Source: Acidobacteriota bacterium (GTDB lineage: Bacteria; Acidobacteriota; Vicinamibacteria; Vicinamibacterales; UBA2999). Taken from it: 6,474 bases of DNA. This document shows positions 1-5,394 of this stretch, piece by piece. The stretch is taken from contig JABFRY010000157.1 in NCBI GenBank assembly GCA_013140955.1, forward strand, positions 1-6,474, read 5' to 3'. Position 1 is the first letter of the stretch, and each line of letters begins with the position of its first letter. The position numbers and the translations under genes are program-made. Under the pieces are notes generated by a model that worked only from the letters and a program-made list of their open reading frames with translations, had not been told where the DNA came from and did not search any database.

Positions 1-270
1 TGCCTGTCCTGCGCGGGCGTCGGCGGGCGCGGCGCCTCGTGCGGTGGCAGGGCTGGTCTGCGCAGGGCCGGTCTGCGCGATGCCAGTCTGCTCAGCACCG
101 GTCGCAGAGCTGACGCCGGTCGCAGAGCTGACGCTGGACGACGACTCATCCGCGGTGGAGGCGGTGCCTGGCGCAGCTCCGGGCGGCAGGCCGCCGGCCA
201 TCGGCATGCGGTCCCCGTCGCCGGCACAGGCAAGCAGGGCGAGCGCGGCGAGGGTGAGCAGGGCGCGCAT
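1..270 (-). CDS. Putative lipoprotein, 5' part only (runs off the left edge)
   Basis: Reading the minus strand from an ATG at 270-268 gives 90 codons with no stop before the window ends, so this is an N-terminal fragment. The start MRALLTLAALALLAC is a classic lipoprotein signal: one Arg, a hydrophobic core, and the lipobox L12-L13-A14-C15. Cys15 would be lipidated after signal peptidase II cleavage. Asp18 and Asp20 follow. From about residue 25 the chain is low complexity, rich in Ala, Ser, Thr, Gly and Pro, with VSSATG twice and then AEQTG, IAQTG, PAQTS. This looks like a flexible linker between the lipid anchor and a domain outside the window. No clear Shine-Dalgarno sequence precedes the ATG, and a strong hairpin ends 16 nt upstream. 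M22 and M24 are alternative starts but would lose the signal. The function cannot be told. Residue features are seen; envelope location is inferred. Confidence 0.62.
   Translation of the reverse strand, partial: MRALLTLAALALLACAGDGDRMPMAGGLPPGAAPGTASTADESSSSVSSATGVSSATGAEQTGIAQTGPAQTSPATARGAAPADARAGQA
53..97. repeat. Three imperfect 15-bp tandem repeats in the lipoprotein linker
   Basis: Units lie at 53-67, 68-82 and 83-97 and share the core (c)cNGTCTGC. On the coding (minus) strand they encode the successive pentapeptides AEQTG-, IAQTG- and PAQTS-like. The unit length is a multiple of three, so copy-number change would keep the reading frame. Confidence 0.7.
98..133. repeat. Perfect 18-bp tandem duplication in the lipoprotein linker
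   Basis: Positions 98-115 and 116-133 are identical (ccggtcgcagagctgacg twice). On the minus strand each copy contributes a hexapeptide of the VSSATG type to the putative lipoprotein. The perfect identity suggests a recent, in-frame duplication. Confidence 0.88.
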
Positions 271-285
271 GATGGGCGTGGTCGT

Positions 286-309
286 CCGGCCGGCCCGAAG
301 GCCGGCCGG
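286..309 (-). terminator. Strong hairpin after gltA with a UUCG tetraloop
   Basis: In the minus-strand transcript, CCGGCCGGCC (309-300), a UUCG loop (299-296) and GGCCGGCCGG (295-286) form a perfect 10-bp all-GC stem closed by the very stable C(UUCG)G loop. It begins 8 nt after the citrate synthase stop codon (320-318). No run of U follows, so it is not a textbook intrinsic terminator. It could still terminate, protect the 3' end of the gltA mRNA, or reduce read-through into the lipoprotein gene that starts 16 nt further on. The structure is seen directly; the function is inferred from its position. Confidence 0.6.
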
Positions 310-317
310 GATGATCT

Positions 318-1604
318 TCAGCTGCGGTTCGACAGCGGCACGTAGTCCCGCCGGCCGTGACCGACGTATACCTGCTTCGGACGGGCGATCTTCTGCTCCG
401 GATCGAGGAGCATCTCCTCCCACTGGGCGATCCAGCCGGCCGTCCGCGGGATGGCGAACAGCACCGGGAACATCGTGACGGGGAAGCCCATCGCCTGATA
501 GATGAGGCCCGAGTAGAAGTCGACGTTCGGATACAGCCGCCGGCTGACGAAGTACTCGTCCTGCAGGGCGATGCGCTCCAGTTCGAGCGCGATGTCGAGC
601 AGCGGATTGCGCCCCGTCACCTCGAACACGGCATCGGCCGTCCGCTTGATGATCTTCGCCCGGGGGTCGTACGACTTGTAGACCCTGTGCCCGAATCCCA
701 TCAGGCGGCCTTCGCCGGCCTTGACCCGCTTGATGAAGCCGGGAATGTTGTCGACGGTCCCGATCTCCTTCAGCATCCGCAGCACGGCTTCGTTCGCCCC
801 GCCGTGCAGCGGGCCGTAGAGCGCCGCCGCGGCGCCGGCCATGGCGGAGTAGGGGTCCACGTGCGAGCTGCCGATGCCGCGCATGGCGCTCGTGCTGCAG
901 TTCTGCTCGTGGTCCGCGTGCAGGATGAAGAGGACTTCGAGGGCCCGTTCGAGCACGGGATTGACCTGGTACTTCAGCTCGGTCATCCGGAACAGCATGT
1001 TCAGGAAGTTGCCGGTGAAGCTGAGCTCGTTGTCGGGGTAGACGTAGGGGCGGCCGATGCTGTGGCGGAACGCGTAGGCAGCGATGGTCGGCACCTTGGC
1101 GATGAGCCGGTGGATCTGCTTCTGGCGCGAGTGGTCGTCGAAGATCTGCTTCGCGTCGCGGTAGAACGTCGAGAAGGCGCCGACCGTGCTCACGAACACC
1201 CCCATCGGGTGCGCGTCGTACTGGAAGCCCTCCATCAGCTTTTTGATGTTCTCGTGGAGCATCGTGTGGAGGGTGATCTGCTTCGTCCAGTCCGCCAGCT
1301 GCTCGCTGGTCGGCAACTCGCCGAACAGGATCAGGTAGGCCGTCTCGAGGTACGTGGACTGCTCCGCCAGCTGCTCGATGGGATACCCACGGTACTCGAG
1401 CACGCCCTTCTCACCATCGATGTAGGTGATCCGGCTGCGGCAGGCGGCCGTGTTCATGAAGGCCGGGTCGTACGTTGCCAGCCCGCCGTCATCGTCCGCG
1501 GTCTTGATCTGCCGCAGATCGGTGGCGCGGATGGTGCCGTCCTTGATGGGAAGCTCGTACTGTTTGCCCGTGCGGTTGTCGGTGACTGTGAGGGTATCGG
1601 CCAT
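318..1604 (-). CDS. gltA: Citrate synthase, type II (hexameric form)
   Basis: Condenses oxaloacetate with acetyl-CoA to citrate and CoA, the entry step of the TCA cycle, in the cytoplasm. The 428-residue length matches E. coli-type enzymes (about 427). The N-terminal small domain (about residues 1-60, TLTVTDNRTGKQYEL...) is typical of the hexameric class. Catalytic motifs are intact: LHADHEQN with H229, GPLHGGANEA with H267, GFGHRVYKSYDPRA with H306 and R315, NVDFYSG with D362, IPRTAGW with R387, and ARPKQ with R408. The ATG at 1604 gives the family's usual N-terminus. There is no obvious Shine-Dalgarno sequence, but the yacG stop is only 12 nt upstream, so translational coupling is likely. 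Compared from memory with the E. coli allosteric NADH site, H113, T114, Y148, R166 and K170 appear kept, but the positions of E. coli R109 and C206 are Leu112 and Glu209. NADH inhibition may therefore be altered (inference). A hairpin follows the stop. Confidence 0.98.
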   Translation of the reverse strand: MADTLTVTDNRTGKQYELPIKDGTIRATDLRQIKTADDDGGLATYDPAFMNTAACRSRITYIDGEKGVLEYRGYPIEQLAEQSTYLETAYLILFGELPTSEQLADWTKQITLHTMLHENIKKLMEGFQYDAHPMGVFVSTVGAFSTFYRDAKQIFDDHSRQKQIHRLIAKVPTIAAYAFRHSIGRPYVYPDNELSFTGNFLNMLFRMTELKYQVNPVLERALEVLFILHADHEQNCSTSAMRGIGSSHVDPYSAMAGAAAALYGPLHGGANEAVLRMLKEIGTVDNIPGFIKRVKAGEGRLMGFGHRVYKSYDPRAKIIKRTADAVFEVTGRNPLLDIALELERIALQDEYFVSRRLYPNVDFYSGLIYQAMGFPVTMFPVLFAIPRTAGWIAQWEEMLLDPEQKIARPKQVYVGHGRRDYVPLSNRS

Positions 1605-1616
1605 ATGCGGAGTGTC

Positions 1617-1802
1617 TTATGCGTTCGAGTCGCTGTCGTCGGTGTCCCCATCGGGGGCGGAAACCGGCTCTCCCGGCACCCGGTAGCGTCCTTCCGCCCA
1701 CCGGGCCAGGTCTTCGTTCCGGCACCGCTCGCTGCAGAAGGGGCGATAGCGCTGGTCCACCGGATGCCGACGGCACAGCGCGCACAGGCGGACGTCGCCC
1801 AT
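1617..1802 (-). CDS. yacG: YacG-family zinc-ribbon protein (DNA gyrase inhibitor family)
   Basis: A 61-residue protein beginning MGDVRLCALC. Two cysteine pairs, C7-x2-C10 and C23-x3-C27 (CALC and FCSERC), form a four-Cys zinc site. RPFCSERC followed by EDLARWAEGRYRVPGE is the diagnostic YacG/DUF329 pattern. The E. coli member binds GyrB and inhibits gyrase; that activity here is inferred from homology. The tail after about residue 45 is acidic and Ser-rich (DGDTDDSDSNA), and the usual acidic-Trp segment of E. coli YacG is absent. The spacing between Cys pairs (12 residues) is about three shorter than in E. coli. An in-frame ATG at 1811 would add three residues (MCG); the frame stays open to 1955, but that part translates repeat DNA and is not credible. 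Neither ATG has a convincing Shine-Dalgarno sequence. gltA begins 12 nt downstream, suggesting a two-gene operon. E. coli carries yacG beside coaE and zapD instead. Confidence 0.88.
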   Translation of the reverse strand: MGDVRLCALCRRHPVDQRYRPFCSERCRNEDLARWAEGRYRVPGEPVSAPDGDTDDSDSNA

Positions 1803-1864
1803 CCCGCACATTCTAGTTGATGACGTGGTCAAGGGGCGAGTGTGGCTCCCGTGGATGCAGCCGG

Positions 1865-1925
1865 CGGCCCTGGGAGCCGGCGGCCCTGGGAGCCGGCACT
1901 GGGAGCCGGCACTGGTGGGAGCCGG
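1865..1925. repeat. Short tandem repeats with a GGGAGCCGG core
   Basis: Four head-to-tail units on the plus strand: 1865-1880 and 1881-1896 (identical 16-mers, cggccctgggagccgg), 1897-1909 (13 bp, cactgggagccgg) and 1910-1925 (16 bp, cactggtgggagccgg). Each contains GCCGGC-type self-complementary sequence at its junction, so the tract can fold on either strand. It lies 5' of yacG with respect to transcription. It looks like a variable-number repeat. Function unknown. Confidence 0.85.
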
Positions 1926-1941
1926 CCCTGAGGACACCGGC

Positions 1942-1994
1942 CGCGCCCTCGACACGCGAGCCGCCCGGGCGGGGGCGCCTGCGACGAGGGCGCG
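1942..1994 (-). terminator. Large GC-rich inverted repeat after phoU; candidate end of the pst operon
   Basis: Perfect 10-bp arms at 1942-1951 (cgcgccctcg) and 1985-1994 (cgagggcgcg) enclose 33 nt, which includes a perfect 12-bp palindrome CCGCCCGGGCGG at 1961-1972. It starts 4 nt after the phoU stop codon (2001-1999). There is no U tract, so termination is inferred from position and stability only. It could equally stabilise the mRNA 3' end. Confidence 0.45.
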
Positions 1995-1998
1995 CCGC

Positions 1999-2679
1999 TC
2001 AGGCCTGGGGGTGCGTCGGCGCGTGATGGCGGACGTCCAGCGCCGAGACCATGAAAATGACGTCCTCGGCGATGTTGGTCGCGTGGTCGCCGATGCGTTC
2101 CAGGTGGCGCGAGACGAGGATCAGGTCGAGCGCCGGCTCCACGGTCGCCGGCGCCTGCAACATGAACGTCAGGAGTTCCCGGAAGATCTGCGTCTTGAGG
2201 CCATCGAGCTCGTCGTCCTCGTTGAGCACCTGGTGGGCCAGGCCGATGTCCCGCCTGACGAACGAATCGAGCGAGTCGCGGAGCATGCTCTGGGCGATAT
2301 CACCCATCCGGGGGATGTCGATGAGCTGCTTGACCGGGGGGTGGACGAGATAGCGCTTTGCCGCTTCCGCGATGTTGACGGCCAGGTCGCCCACGCGCTC
2401 GAGGTCGGTGTTGATCTTCACGGCGGCCACGATGGCGCGCAGGTCCGTCGCCACCGGCTGGTGCAGGGCCAGGAGCTTGAAGCACCGGTTGTCGATCTCG
2501 ATGTGCAGCTCGTTGATGGGCTCATCGTGCTGCAGCACACCGTCCAGCAGCCCGGTATCGCGTTCGACCAGGCCCTGGACGGCCAGGCGCACGCGTTCCT
2601 CCGCCAGGCCGCCCATCTCGAGCAGGCGGCCCTGCAGGGCCTCCAGTTCCTCCTGGAAATGCCGGACAACTCGTTCCAC
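1999..2679 (-). CDS. phoU: Phosphate transport system regulator PhoU
   Basis: Cytoplasmic helical protein that links the Pst transporter to Pho signalling; in E. coli it is needed to keep the PhoR/PhoB system off when phosphate is plentiful. The 226-residue length is normal for the family. It consists of two PhoU repeats of three helices each. The paired metal-binding ExxxD motifs are seen as E94-R-V-G-D98 in the first repeat (DLERVGDLAVNIAE) and E194-R-I-G-D198 in the second (HLERIGDHATNIAE). The start is a GTG at 2679, supported by GGAGG at 2691-2687 with a 7-nt spacer. The last dozen residues (VRHHAPTHPQA) are a His/Pro tail beyond the helical core. It is the last gene of the pst operon, 113 nt after pstB, whereas the four upstream genes overlap, so its expression may be set separately. 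No regulator kinase gene is in view. Confidence 0.97.
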   Translation of the reverse strand: MERVVRHFQEELEALQGRLLEMGGLAEERVRLAVQGLVERDTGLLDGVLQHDEPINELHIEIDNRCFKLLALHQPVATDLRAIVAAVKINTDLERVGDLAVNIAEAAKRYLVHPPVKQLIDIPRMGDIAQSMLRDSLDSFVRRDIGLAHQVLNEDDELDGLKTQIFRELLTFMLQAPATVEPALDLILVSRHLERIGDHATNIAEDVIFMVSALDVRHHAPTHPQA

Positions 2680-2686
2680 TTCGGTG

Positions 2687-2691
2687 CCTCC
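2687..2691 (-). promoter_or_regulatory. Ribosome binding site deciding the GTG start of phoU
   Basis: Minus-strand GGAGG, 7 nt before the GTG at 2679-2677. It is the clearest Shine-Dalgarno sequence in the window and fixes a non-ATG start that gives the normal PhoU N-terminus. Confidence 0.75.
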
Positions 2692-2730
2692 GACGTAATG
2701 ATGATTCCGTCCCGGTATGGGTCACAGCCC

Positions 2731-2760
2731 GGGCACGCGCGCCGCATTCAGCTCGTGCCC
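2731..2760 (-). other. Second hairpin in the pstB-phoU gap
   Basis: Arms gggcacg (2731-2737) and cgtgccc (2754-2760) are perfectly complementary over 7 bp with a 16-nt loop. It lies between the pstB-proximal hairpin and the phoU ribosome binding site. It could act with the first hairpin as a processing or attenuation element. Role inferred. Confidence 0.4.
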
Positions 2761-2768
2761 CAGCGGGC

Positions 2769-2787
2769 CGGCCGGGTGCCCCGGCCG
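2769..2787 (-). terminator. Hairpin immediately after pstB (possible attenuator or processing site)
   Basis: Perfect 8-bp stem, CGGCCGGG (2769-2776) with CCCGGCCG (2780-2787), and a 3-nt loop. It begins 5 nt after the pstB stop codon (2795-2793). There is no U tract. Placed inside the operon, it may partly terminate transcription or protect the pstSCAB message from 3' decay, lowering phoU relative to the transporter genes. Structure seen, role inferred. Confidence 0.45.
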
Positions 2788-2792
2788 ATGCG

Positions 2793-3629
2793 TCAGCCGA
2801 ACCGCCCGGTGACGTAGTCCTCGGTCAGCTTTTCGGTCGGAGCGGTGAAAATCTGATCGGTCCGGTCGTACTCGACCAGTCGGCCGAGCCAGAAGAAGGC
2901 CGTGTAATCGGAGACCCGGGCCGCCTGCTGCATGCTGTGGGTGACGATGACGATCGTGTAGGTCTTCTTGAGGTCGTAGATCAGCTCCTCGATGCGCTGG
3001 GTGGCGATCGGGTCGAGCGCGGAGGCGGGCTCGTCCATCAGGAGCACTTCGGGCCGGATGGCCAGGGCCCGGGCGATGCACAGGCGCTGCTGCTGGCCGC
3101 CGGAGAGGGCCAGCGCCGACGTCTGCAGCCGATCCTTCACCTCGTCCCAGAGGGCGGCCTGCCGCAGGCTCTCCTCGACACGCGCCGCCACATCGGCCTT
3201 GCTGCCGGCCATGCCGTTCACGTGGAGGCCGTAGGCGATGTTCTCGAAGATCGACTTCGGGAAGGGGTTCGACTTCTGGAACACCATGCCGATGCGCCGG
3301 CGGAGGGCCACCACGTCGACTCCCGGGGCGTAGATGTCGTGGCCGTCGATGCGGAGGCCGCCCGTCACGCGCGTACCCGGGATGATGTCGTTCATCCGGT
3401 TCATGGTCCGCAGGAAGGTGCTCTTGCCGCACCCCGACGGTCCGATGAACGCGGTGACGACGTTGGTCCGGATGCGCAGCGTGATGCCCTCGAGCGCCCG
3501 CGTGGTCCCGTAGAAGAAGTCGAGGGACTCCGCCTCGATCTTCGTCGGGGCGACCGGGTCCGACGGCTCGGCCTGCTGCCGGGAGGCCACCGAGGCCAGG
3601 GACGGAATGGTGCGGGCCGTGGAACTCAT
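2793..3629 (-). CDS. pstB: Phosphate ABC transporter ATP-binding protein PstB
   Basis: Cytoplasmic ATPase subunit of the Pst importer; a dimer hydrolyses ATP to drive phosphate through PstC-PstA. The 278 residues carry every ABC motif: Walker A GPSGCGKST (63-71), Q-loop Q118 in VFQKSNPFPKSI, signature LSGGQQQR (175-182), Walker B VLLMDEPASALDP (195-207) with catalytic E200, and switch H231 in VTHSMQQAARVSD. KSNPFPKSIFENIAYG and AFFWLGRLVEYD are characteristic of PstB. About 30 residues precede the first strand (IEAESLDFFYG), a slightly long, Ser/Pro-rich lead. The ATG at 3629 shares one base with the pstA stop (TGATG) and has GAAGG at 3641-3637 with a 7-nt spacer, so it is preferred over the longer open frame, which runs back to 4547. 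Confidence 0.98.
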   Translation of the reverse strand: MSSTARTIPSLASVASRQQAEPSDPVAPTKIEAESLDFFYGTTRALEGITLRIRTNVVTAFIGPSGCGKSTFLRTMNRMNDIIPGTRVTGGLRIDGHDIYAPGVDVVALRRRIGMVFQKSNPFPKSIFENIAYGLHVNGMAGSKADVAARVEESLRQAALWDEVKDRLQTSALALSGGQQQRLCIARALAIRPEVLLMDEPASALDPIATQRIEELIYDLKKTYTIVIVTHSMQQAARVSDYTAFFWLGRLVEYDRTDQIFTAPTEKLTEDYVTGRFG

Positions 3630-4522
3630 CAGCCAACCTTCTTCTGGAACCGGTCCCGCAACCAGACGGCCACGGCGTTCATCGTCAGCAGCACGGCCAG
3701 CAGGACGAGAATCCCGGCCGCCGCGTTGGTCTGGAAGGCGGCCTGCGGGCGCGACGTCCAGTTGAAGATCTGAATGGGCAGCACCGTGAAGGGCGACCAG
3801 ATGCCGTCGGGCGCGAACGGGACGTAGGTGAGCGCGCCGATGGTGATGAGGGGCGCGGTCTCGCCGATGGCGCGCGACAGGGCCAGGATCACGCCCGTCA
3901 GGATACCCGGAAGGGACACCGGCAGCACCTGGTACCAGATGGTCTGCCACTTGGTGGCGCCGAGCGCGTACGAGCCCTCTCTGAGCGACCGCGGAACGGC
4001 CCGCAGGGCTTCCCGCGTGGCCAGGATCACCACCGGGAGCACCAGCAGCGCGAGCGTTGCCGCGCCGGCCATCACGCTGCGGTCCATCGCCATGGCGCGC
4101 ACGAAGAGCCCCAGCCCGAGCAGGCCGTAGATGATCGACGGCACCGCGGCCAGGTTCGTGATGTTGATTTCGATCAGCTTGGCCACGGCGCTCCGCCCGC
4201 CGTACTCCTCGAGGTAGACGGCCGCACCCACGCCCACCGGGATGGCCAGCAGCGCGGTCAGCAGGATGACGAAGACGCTCCCGGTCAGCGCGTGCCAGAT
4301 CCCGGCGTCCTCCGCACGACGCGACGGGAACCCCGTGATGAAGTCCCACGACAGGCGTCCTGCGCCGTCCACCCAGACGTTGATGATGAGGGCGGCCAGG
4401 GCGGTCAGCGCGATGCAGAGCACCAGGAGGCCCAGCGCCTGGAACAGCACGTCCGCACCCCGCCGCTTGGCGAGTGTCACCCCGGTGGCGGTCACGGCCG
4501 ACGCCTGCCCCTGAGCGCTCAC
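3629..4522 (-). CDS. pstA: Phosphate ABC transporter permease PstA
   Basis: Inner-membrane permease that pairs with PstC to form the phosphate channel. At 297 residues it matches E. coli PstA (about 296). Hydrophobic segments lie near 27-50, 78-104, 122-145, 148-168, 203-230 and 266-288, giving six membrane spans. The cytoplasmic EAA coupling loop that contacts PstB is at about 179-210 (SLREGSYALGATKWQT...). It is followed by SRAIGETAPL with R217 and E221, a motif shared with PstC. The start is a GTG at 4522-4520 that overlaps the pstC stop by four bases (GTGA); GAGGA at 4533-4529 lies 6 nt upstream, so this start is well supported. The stop shares one base with the pstB ATG. Coupled translation with both neighbours is expected. 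Confidence 0.97.
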   Translation of the reverse strand: MSAQGQASAVTATGVTLAKRRGADVLFQALGLLVLCIALTALAALIINVWVDGAGRLSWDFITGFPSRRAEDAGIWHALTGSVFVILLTALLAIPVGVGAAVYLEEYGGRSAVAKLIEINITNLAAVPSIIYGLLGLGLFVRAMAMDRSVMAGAATLALLVLPVVILATREALRAVPRSLREGSYALGATKWQTIWYQVLPVSLPGILTGVILALSRAIGETAPLITIGALTYVPFAPDGIWSPFTVLPIQIFNWTSRPQAAFQTNAAAGILVLLAVLLTMNAVAVWLRDRFQKKVG

Positions 4523-5394
4523 GCGTATTCCTCGCGATACCGTTCACGGAGCCAGGCGCTGACCAGGTTGAGAGAGAACGTGCTCAGGAAGAGCAGCATG
4601 CCCACGGCGAAGATCGTCCGGTACTCGAGCGTCCCCTGCGGCGTGTCGCCCAGGCTCACCTGGACGATGTAGGCCGTCATGGTTTCCACCGGCACCAGCG
4701 GACTCAGCGTGAGGCGCGGCTGCTGGCCGGCCGCGATGGCCACGATCATCGTCTCGCCGATGGCGCGCGACACGGCGAGGATGAAGGCGGCGGTGATGCC
4801 CGACAGCGCCGCCGGCACCACGACGCGAATGCTCGTCTGCATCTTCGTCGCGCCGAGCGCATAGGAGCCCTCGCGCAGGCCCCGAGGCACGCCGCGCATG
4901 GCGTCCTCCGACAGTGAGGAGACGAGCGGCAGAATCATGATGCCCATCACGATGCCCGGACCGAGGGCGTTGAACCCCGCCAGGCCTGGCACGACCTGCT
5001 GCAGCAGGGGCGTGACGAACTGCAGGGCGAAGTAGCCGTAGACCACTGTCGGGACACCGGCCAGCACTTCGAGCACCGGCTTGACCGTCCGGCGGACCCG
5101 GCTGTCGGCGTACTCACTCAGATACACCGCGCTCAGCAGCCCCATGGGGAGCGCGACCAGCATGGCGATGGCGGACACCAGGGCGGTGCCGGCCACCAGG
5201 GGCAGCACGCCGAATCGCGGTGTCGCAAACAGCGGCGTCCACTCGGTGCCGAACAGGAAGTCGAGGACCGGGACCTCCCGCAGGAACTGGAACGTCTCAA
5301 GGGCGAGCACCGCCACGATGCCCACCGTCGTGGCGATGGAGACGGCCGCGCAGAGGAAAAGGCCCCATTCGATGAGGGGCTCGAGGCGCTTCAT
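4519..5394 (-). CDS. pstC: Phosphate ABC transporter permease PstC
   Basis: First membrane subunit of the Pst importer, partner of PstA. The protein has 291 residues, slightly shorter than E. coli PstC (about 319). Hydrophobic spans are near 10-33, 62-92, 107-130, 144-160, 195-222 and 258-280. Family features are the periplasmic segment GTEWTPLFATPRFGVLPLVAGT (split across 49-70), the EAA loop at about 172-200 (GLREGSYALGATKMQT...), and SRAIGET with R210 and E214. The EAA loop closely resembles that of PstA, as expected for paralogous permeases. The ATG at 5394 overlaps the pstS stop by four bases (ATGA). GGGAG lies only 2 nt upstream, too close to be an efficient binding site, so coupling to pstS translation is likely. 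The same frame is open back to 6390, but that stretch is the pstS gene read out of frame. Confidence 0.97.
   Translation of the reverse strand: MKRLEPLIEWGLFLCAAVSIATTVGIVAVLALETFQFLREVPVLDFLFGTEWTPLFATPRFGVLPLVAGTALVSAIAMLVALPMGLLSAVYLSEYADSRVRRTVKPVLEVLAGVPTVVYGYFALQFVTPLLQQVVPGLAGFNALGPGIVMGIMILPLVSSLSEDAMRGVPRGLREGSYALGATKMQTSIRVVVPAALSGITAAFILAVSRAIGETMIVAIAAGQQPRLTLSPLVPVETMTAYIVQVSLGDTPQGTLEYRTIFAVGMLLFLSTFSLNLVSAWLRERYREEYA

Larger units (their letters stand above)
1803..1998. other. 196-nt non-coding gap between phoU and yacG
   Basis: No credible gene on either strand: the open frames here are GC-driven and translate repeats. The phoU-proximal part (1994-1942) holds a long inverted repeat, and the yacG-proximal part (1865-1925) a tandem-repeat tract. 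A promoter for yacG-gltA would be expected here. The only hint is TAGAAT on the minus strand (1815-1810), 7 nt before the yacG ATG at 1802, with TTGACC (1832-1827) just 11 bp further upstream, which is too close for a normal sigma-70 promoter. Confidence 0.7.

Noticed and set aside
44..478. Plus-strand 144-codon frame at the left edge
   Set aside because: It overlaps the lipoprotein start and the end of gltA on the other strand. The repeats explain its pattern (CAGPVCAMPVC), and no family is recognisable.
357..1820. 487-codon open frame on the plus strand opposite gltA and yacG
   Set aside because: It is antisense to a clear citrate synthase, is rich in Arg, Val, Asp, His and Gly, and shows no domain. 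Long antisense frames are expected in high-GC coding DNA.
1810..1832. Minus-strand TTGACC and TAGAAT as a sigma-70 promoter for yacG
   Set aside because: The spacer is 11 bp, far short of 16-18. TAGAAT alone, 7 nt before the ATG, could mark a leaderless start, but one hexamer is too little evidence.
1865..1925. CRISPR array
   Set aside because: The repeats are head to tail without unique spacers, are 13-16 bp long, and no cas genes are present.
1803..1955. N-terminal extension of YacG to 112 residues
   Set aside because: The extra 51 residues translate the GC-rich repeat tract and have no similarity to the family. The Zn-ribbon begins right after the ATG at 1802.
1825..2817. 330-codon plus-strand frame opposite phoU
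   Set aside because: It is antisense to PhoU, begins in the repeat tract and ends in the pstB-phoU gap. Its composition mirrors the complementary codons and has no recognisable motif.
2937..3773. 278-codon plus-strand frame opposite pstB
   Set aside because: It is a mirror of PstB codons (low-complexity Asp/Arg/Leu/Gly), with no domain.
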